Assembly (NCBI GenBank): GCA_937141995.1
Contig: CAKZQX010000652.1
Location: 1 to 9,972 of the forward strand
Source of the DNA: an uncultured Chloroflexaceae bacterium
GTDB taxonomy: Bacteria > Chloroflexota > Chloroflexia > Chloroflexales > Chloroflexaceae
Length of the DNA: 9,972 nt
Direction of reading: 5' to 3'
The stretch's first letter is position 1. Every line of letters begins with the position of its first letter. The translations under genes were made by a program, and so were the position numbers. Of the stretch, positions 6,278 to 9,972 are shown piece by piece. The notes beneath the pieces were generated by a model, which saw only the letters and a list, made by a program, of their open reading frames with translations, was not told where the DNA came from and did not search any database.

Positions 6278-6297
6278 TCTGTATAGATTTGCATACA
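6278..6297 (+). promoter_or_regulatory. Candidate hemA operator TGTAT-N8-ATACA
   Basis: TGTAT (6280-6284) and ATACA (6293-6297) are perfect reverse complements, giving the TGT-N12-ACA form known for the photosynthesis repressor PpsR/CrtJ of proteobacteria. It also reads as tandem boxes TCTGTATA (6278-6285) and TTTGCATA (6288-6295), the box type seen before bchH. It lies just after the predicted transcription start, where a repressor could block RNA polymerase. A PpsR-like protein in this organism is not shown by the sequence. Confidence 0.4.
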
Positions 6298-6394
6298 TTT
6301 TATGTCTTGTAGTACTCGCCCATCGATCTAATACCTACAGTCTGGACGTTTATATGAGAGACCTGAGAGTTTCGGTAACAGTTCTTGTAGGGAG

Positions 6395-6400
6395 GGAGGA
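6395..6400 (+). promoter_or_regulatory. Ribosome binding site of hemA
   Basis: GGAGGA, within the purine-rich run GGAGGGAGGA (6391-6400), lies 6 bases before the hemA ATG. The match is strong and fixes the start. Confidence 0.8.
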
Positions 6401-6406
6401 AGAATC

Positions 6407-7804
6407 ATGAATCTGTGCGTGGTCGGTCTTGACCATACGACGGCACCAGTTGAGGTCCGTGAACGTCTTGCCTTTAATCCTGCCGATCTGCCGGCTGCAC
6501 TCCTGCAGCTTACCGGTCGCCACAACGGTTCAATCCCGTTGCTCAGGGAGGCCGCGATTGTCTCAACGTGTAATCGGGTCGAGATTTATGGTGTTGCCGC
6601 CGATGCCGGCACCGCACGGAATATTGTGCGCTTCCTGGCCGATTTTCATGGAATCGCCGAGGAGCAGTTTGTTTCATCCCTCTTTTTCTATTCCGGGCAT
6701 GAAGTGACGGAACATCTTTGTGCCACCGCTGCCGGACTGAACTCAATTGTCCTGGGCGAAGCCCAGATCCAGGGGCAGGTTCGCAGCGCACAGGAACTGG
6801 CGCAGCAGGTCGGAACGCTGGGGCCAATCCTGTCGCGGCTCTTCCGGCAGGCCATTGTTGCCGGTAAGCGCGTCCGCAGCGAAACCGAGTTGGGCCAGGG
6901 CGCGGCCAGTGCCTCGCAGGTCGGGGTTGAACTGGCACGCCGGCAACTGGGCAGCCTGGAAGGACGCAGCGTGCTGCTGGTTGGTAGCGGCCAGATGAGC
7001 GAACTGGCGGCGCAGAACCTGCTGGCAAACGGCGCGCGGGATCTGCTGATCGTCAACCGGACCATGGCCCATGGCCTGGAGTTGGCCGAGCGCTACGGCG
7101 GACGCTGCTTCTGCTACGATGAACTGACGGATGCGATGGCCCAGGCCGATATCGTCATCAGTTCGACCGCCGCTCCCGTCACCGTCATCCATCGCTACCA
7201 TGTGGAGATGGCGCTCCAGGCCCGGGGCGTGGAGCATGGCCTGGCCCGCGCGGTCAACGCGCCCTACCCGCACCACGAAATGCTTCTGATCGATCTGGCC
7301 GTGCCTCGGGATATTGACGCAGATATTGCCGAGATCCCCGGCATCCATCTCTACACAGTTGACGATTTGCACAATGTGATCAACCATACGATGGAACGCC
7401 GTAGCGCTGCGGGTGATATTGCCAAGCAGATCGTCATGGAAGAGGTGTATGCCTTCAAAGAGTGGCTAACCAGCCGCGAGGCACTACCGGCCCTCTCCTG
7501 TCTGCGGCAGCAGGCCGAGCAACTGCGCAATGCCGAACTCAAACGCGCCATGCGCAATCTGGGCGAACTCTCGCCGGAAGAGTGGCACGCAGTTGAAGCC
7601 CTTAGCCGCAGTCTGGTCAACAAACTGCTGCATTCGCCCACGATGCGGATGAAGCATGCGGCCACCAGTGGCGATGGGCAGCGCTATGCGGCGATGTTGT
7701 GTGACCTGTTCGATCTGGATGTTGAGCCGGAGGAAGAGGTCAGCCGCCCAATGATCCTGGAACGCCGTGAGAGCGTCCGGCAACAAGAGATGTGTGATGT
7801 CTGA
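6407..7804 (+). CDS. hemA: Glutamyl-tRNA reductase
   Basis: The 465-aa protein catalyses the NADPH-dependent reduction of glutamyl-tRNA(Glu) to glutamate-1-semialdehyde, the first committed step of the C5 route to all tetrapyrroles. It begins [20 protein letters not shown], as the family does. STCNRVEIY carries the catalytic Cys55; His103 and [16 protein letters not shown] (about 110-125) follow in the catalytic domain. The Rossmann motif [16 protein letters not shown] (about 190-205) binds [17 protein letters not shown] (about 293-304) is a family signature, and the C-terminal helical dimerisation domain ends with [12 protein letters not shown]. The segment before [10 protein letters not shown] (about residues 268-292) seems longer than in many homologues. 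The gene opens the hemACDB operon behind a strong promoter and ribosome site. Its last 8 bases overlap hemC (ATGTCTGA, 7797-7804), so translation is probably coupled. Confidence 0.97.
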   Translation: MNLCVVGLDHTTAPVEVRERLAFNPADLPAALLQLTGRHNGSIPLLREAAIVSTCNRVEIYGVAADAGTARNIVRFLADFHGIAEEQFVSSLFFYSGHEVTEHLCATAAGLNSIVLGEAQIQGQVRSAQELAQQVGTLGPILSRLFRQAIVAGKRVRSETELGQGAASASQVGVELARRQLGSLEGRSVLLVGSGQMSELAAQNLLANGARDLLIVNRTMAHGLELAERYGGRCFCYDELTDAMAQADIVISSTAAPVTVIHRYHVEMALQARGVEHGLARAVNAPYPHHEMLLIDLAVPRDIDADIAEIPGIHLYTVDDLHNVINHTMERRSAAGDIAKQIVMEEVYAFKEWLTSREALPALSCLRQQAEQLRNAELKRAMRNLGELSPEEWHAVEALSRSLVNKLLHSPTMRMKHAATSGDGQRYAAMLCDLFDLDVEPEEEVSRPMILERRESVRQQEMCDV

Positions 7805-8786
7805 AAAAACGCTGGTTATAGGGACACGCGGCAGCAAACTGGCGCTGACGCAGTCGGAGCAGATCGCGGCACTGCTGCGGGCCGCTCACCCGGGACTTAC
7901 GGTTGAGTTGCAAATTATCTCGACCAAGGGTGACCGCATTCTGGATGTAGCGCTCTCGGCTGTGGGTGACAAGGGGCTCTTTGTCAAGGAGATTGAGACC
8001 GCGCTGCTGGCACACGAGGTTGATCTGGCGGTGCATAGCTGCAAAGATATGCCGTCGCTGCTGCCGGATGGGCTGACGCTGGCGGCCTTTCCCAAACGGG
8101 TCGATCCCCGCGATGCGCTGGTTTTGCCGCTGACGCATGCCGCGCCATCCTCGGATGCCACCGGCAACCCGCTTGATCGGCTGCCCCAGGGCGCAACCGT
8201 GGGAACCAGCAGCCTGCGGCGGGCATGCCAATTGCAGGCGCTCCGACCGGATCTGCAACTCCGCGATGTGCGCGGCAATGTGGATACCCGGCTGCGCAAA
8301 TTAGACGAGGGGCAGTATGATGCGATCATTCTGGCAACGGCCGGCCTGAGCCGCCTGGGTTTGAGTCAACGCATCAGTTGCCCACTGCCGCCAGAGGTAA
8401 TGCTGCCCGCTGTGGCTCAGGGCACGCTGGCGATTGAGGCGCGCAGCGAAGATCCGGTGACGCTCGATCTGCTCGGCGTGCTGGATGATCCGGCCACGCG
8501 CGTCGCCGCCCTGACCGAACGGGCCTTCCTGCGCCGCCTGGAGGGGGGCTGTCAGGTGCCGATTGCGGCCCATGCCGCGCTCGATGCCGCTCAGTCCGGC
8601 ATGCTGCGGTTATCCGGTCTGGTTGGCGCGCTGGACGGCAGTGTGATGGTGCGCGGCGAAAAAATGGGCGATAGCAGTGATCCGGAAGGGTTGGGGTTGG
8701 CGCTGGCCGAGGAACTGCTTGCACAGGGCGCCGCCGATCTGCTGGCGGCCATCCGGCCGGCCGCCGTCAACGAGGGGTCAGCCTGA
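7797..8786 (+). CDS. hemC: Porphobilinogen deaminase (hydroxymethylbilane synthase)
   Basis: The 329-aa protein joins four porphobilinogen molecules into hydroxymethylbilane in the cytoplasm. Domain 1 starts with [26 protein letters not shown] and [11 protein letters not shown] follow, then HSCKDMPS with the catalytic Asp84. Domain 2 shows [35 protein letters not shown] and [12 protein letters not shown]. Cys252 in [12 protein letters not shown] should carry the dipyrromethane cofactor, followed by the C-terminal domain. I chose ATG 7797 rather than the in-frame GTG at 7767, because [13 protein letters not shown] is the normal family start and the upstream codons lie inside hemA. The ribosome site is weak (purines around 7785-7790), which fits coupling to the hemA stop. 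Small departures from the commonest motif forms ([14 protein letters not shown]) leave the catalytic residues intact. Confidence 0.97.
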   Translation: MSEKTLVIGTRGSKLALTQSEQIAALLRAAHPGLTVELQIISTKGDRILDVALSAVGDKGLFVKEIETALLAHEVDLAVHSCKDMPSLLPDGLTLAAFPKRVDPRDALVLPLTHAAPSSDATGNPLDRLPQGATVGTSSLRRACQLQALRPDLQLRDVRGNVDTRLRKLDEGQYDAIILATAGLSRLGLSQRISCPLPPEVMLPAVAQGTLAIEARSEDPVTLDLLGVLDDPATRVAALTERAFLRRLEGGCQVPIAAHAALDAAQSGMLRLSGLVGALDGSVMVRGEKMGDSSDPEGLGLALAEELLAQGAADLLAAIRPAAVNEGSA

Positions 8787-8788
8787 GT

Positions 8789-9643
8789 ATGCCACCTGCG
8801 AACGAATCACGCATGCCTGCAGTTGCTACGCTCAGCGACCCGGCGCGCCGCCTGCAGGGTTGCCGGATCGTGATCACCCGCTCGGAAGATCGCGCCGACA
8901 GCCTGATCGAGCGCCTGCGCAGCCTGGGAGCCGAGCCGCTGGTCTACCCCACGATTGCCTTTGCCCCACCTGAAGATGAAGCACCACTCGACGCGGCACT
9001 CCAACGGTTGAGTGCGGGCACGTACGACTGGCTACTGCTGACCAGTGTCACGGGTGCGCAGGTGGTGCGGGACAAACTGGCGACACTTGATTTGTTCGAG
9101 CATGTGCGCACCCGGCAGGCTGCCGGGCTCAAAGTGGCGGCGGTTGGCCCGTCTACAGCGGCAGCATGTGCCGATCTGCTAGGCATGCCGCCGGCGGTGG
9201 TGCCGGAGAAGTTTGTAGCCGAGGCGCTGGCCGAGGCACTGGGCGATCTGCAGGGGCAGCAGGTGCTGCTTGCCAATGCGGACATCTCCCGCCCCAAGCT
9301 GCAAGCAATGCTTGAGGTCGCCGGGGCCAGGGTTGACCGGGTGGTAGCCTACCGCACCGTTCCGGCCACAGGTGGGATCGATCTGCCGCCGCTGCTGGCC
9401 GCCGGCGAAATTGACGCGATCACCTTTACCAGCGGCTCCACCGCGCGCTACTTCGTCCAGCGTATCGGCCCGACCGCCCTGGCGAATGCCCGTCGCGCAG
9501 CAATTATCTGCATCGGCCCGATCACCGCCGAGGTCGCCACGGCGGTTGGCCTGCCACCGACGGTTGTGGCCGCGACGTTTAACGAAACCGGACTGGTTGA
9601 CGCACTGCTGGAGTGGGTTAAGCAAGGAGGAACCGATGAGTAG
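8789..9643 (+). CDS. hemD: Uroporphyrinogen-III synthase
   Basis: The 284-aa protein closes hydroxymethylbilane with inversion of ring D to uroporphyrinogen III. This family is poorly conserved, so the call rests on scattered motifs in the right order and on position between hemC and hemB. The motifs are GCRIVITRSEDRADSLIERL with GAEPLVYPTIAF near the N-terminus, YDWLLLTSVTGAQVV, and KVAAVGPSTAAA. Domain 2 shows VLLANADISRPKL with VDRVVAYRTVPA, IDAITFTSGSTARYF, ICIGPITAEVA, and a C-terminal FNETGLVDALLEWV. The start ATG 8789 lies 2 bases after hemC with GAGGGG (8772-8777) upstream. ATG 8813 is possible but has no ribosome site, and the first 20 or so residues look non-conserved either way. 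It is a stand-alone enzyme, not fused to a uroporphyrinogen methyltransferase. The stop TAG overlaps hemB by 8 bases. Confidence 0.92.
   Translation: MPPANESRMPAVATLSDPARRLQGCRIVITRSEDRADSLIERLRSLGAEPLVYPTIAFAPPEDEAPLDAALQRLSAGTYDWLLLTSVTGAQVVRDKLATLDLFEHVRTRQAAGLKVAAVGPSTAAACADLLGMPPAVVPEKFVAEALAEALGDLQGQQVLLANADISRPKLQAMLEVAGARVDRVVAYRTVPATGGIDLPPLLAAGEIDAITFTSGSTARYFVQRIGPTALANARRAAIICIGPITAEVATAVGLPPTVVAATFNETGLVDALLEWVKQGGTDE
9624..9630 (+). promoter_or_regulatory. Ribosome binding site of hemB inside the hemD end
   Basis: AAGGAGG lies within the last codons of hemD and 5 bases before the hemB ATG at 9636. It is close to the ideal Shine-Dalgarno sequence, so hemB can be initiated independently despite overlapping hemD. 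Confidence 0.8.
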
Positions 9644-9972
9644 CTTTCCCGCGCTGCGTCCGCGCCGCCTGCGGCTCAATGCAAATATGCGCCGCCTGGT
9701 GCGCGAGACCACGCTGAGTGCCGATAACCTGATCGCCGCACTGTTTGTGCGCCACGGTCAGGGGGTGGAGCGACCGATTGCCTCGATGCCGGGGCATGCC
9801 CAGTTGTCCGTTGATACCGCTGTGCGCGAGGCCGAAACCCTGGCCGAGATGGGTATCCCCGCCGTGTTGCTGTTTGGTATCCCCGATCTGAAGGATGCCG
9901 CCGGCAGCGAGAACTACAACCCGAACGGCATCGTGCCCCAGACGATCCGCGCAATCAAGGCCGCCGTGCCCG
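9636..9972 (+). CDS. hemB: Delta-aminolevulinic acid dehydratase (porphobilinogen synthase), N-terminal part
   Basis: The frame starts at ATG 9636 and is still open at the right edge, giving 112 complete codons (about a third of the usual protein of roughly 320-330 aa). The enzyme condenses two 5-aminolevulinate molecules to porphobilinogen. The visible part is unmistakable: PALRPRRLRLNANMRRLVRET, DNLIAALFVRHGQGVERPI-SMPGHAQLS, then AETLAEMGIPAVLLFGIPDLKD-AGSENYNPNGIVPQTIRAIKAA. The metal-binding and Schiff-base lysine regions lie beyond the window. ATGAGTAG (9636-9643) overlaps the hemD stop. It is the fourth gene of the operon and, in pathway order, acts before HemC. Confidence 0.95.
   Translation, partial: MSSFPALRPRRLRLNANMRRLVRETTLSADNLIAALFVRHGQGVERPIASMPGHAQLSVDTAVREAETLAEMGIPAVLLFGIPDLKDAAGSENYNPNGIVPQTIRAIKAAVP

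Noticed and set aside
6005..6298. 97-codon minus-strand frame before hemA
   Set aside because: It begins inside the hemA promoter/operator region, has no clear ribosome site, and resembles no known protein.

Overview
The window looks like chromosomal DNA of a phototrophic member of the Chloroflexota (order Chloroflexales, filamentous anoxygenic phototrophs). The reasons are GC-rich genes, a bacteriochlorophyll-type magnesium chelatase large subunit (BchH family, with its characteristic N-terminal domain), and a C5-pathway (glutamyl-tRNA) tetrapyrrole operon beside it. The phylum follows from the overall look of the proteins; no search was run, and the genus is left open.

Layout. At the left edge is the 3' end of a ketopantoate reductase gene (panE, 1-261, +). 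Facing it, 10 bases away, is a complete low-specificity L-threonine aldolase gene (ltaE, 272-1306, -). Next comes a 622-base divergent intergenic region (1307-1928) that is clearly more AT-rich than the genes and full of inverted and direct repeats and promoter-like sequences. It precedes bchH (1929-5825, +, 1298 aa). After bchH is a second non-coding stretch (5826-6406): GC-rich and featureless for most of its length, then AT-rich with a good promoter and operator-like dyads. It leads into the tightly packed operon hemA-hemC-hemD-hemB (6407 to the right edge; hemB is cut by the window end). The hem genes overlap by 8 bases or sit 2 bases apart.

How the genes work together. HemA makes glutamate-1-semialdehyde from glutamyl-tRNA. 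HemB makes porphobilinogen, HemC hydroxymethylbilane and HemD uroporphyrinogen III. After later steps encoded elsewhere, BchH binds protoporphyrin IX for Mg insertion, the first committed step to bacteriochlorophyll. The window thus holds both the entry to tetrapyrrole synthesis and its bacteriochlorophyll branch point. hemL, hemE and the other chelatase subunits (bchI, bchD) are not in view.

Most interesting signals. (1) Two short arrays of an AGAACAA-type heptamer lie in frame inside bchH at probable domain linkers. (2) The AT-rich upstream regions of bchH and hemA share several sequence modules and TTTGYATA-type boxes, suggesting a common regulator. (3) The bchH upstream region holds a perfect 8-bp dyad around a -35 hexamer, a duplicated promoter-like element and a repeated GTAGT-N11-ACTAC dyad. 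No mobile element, CRISPR array, tRNA or rRNA was seen.
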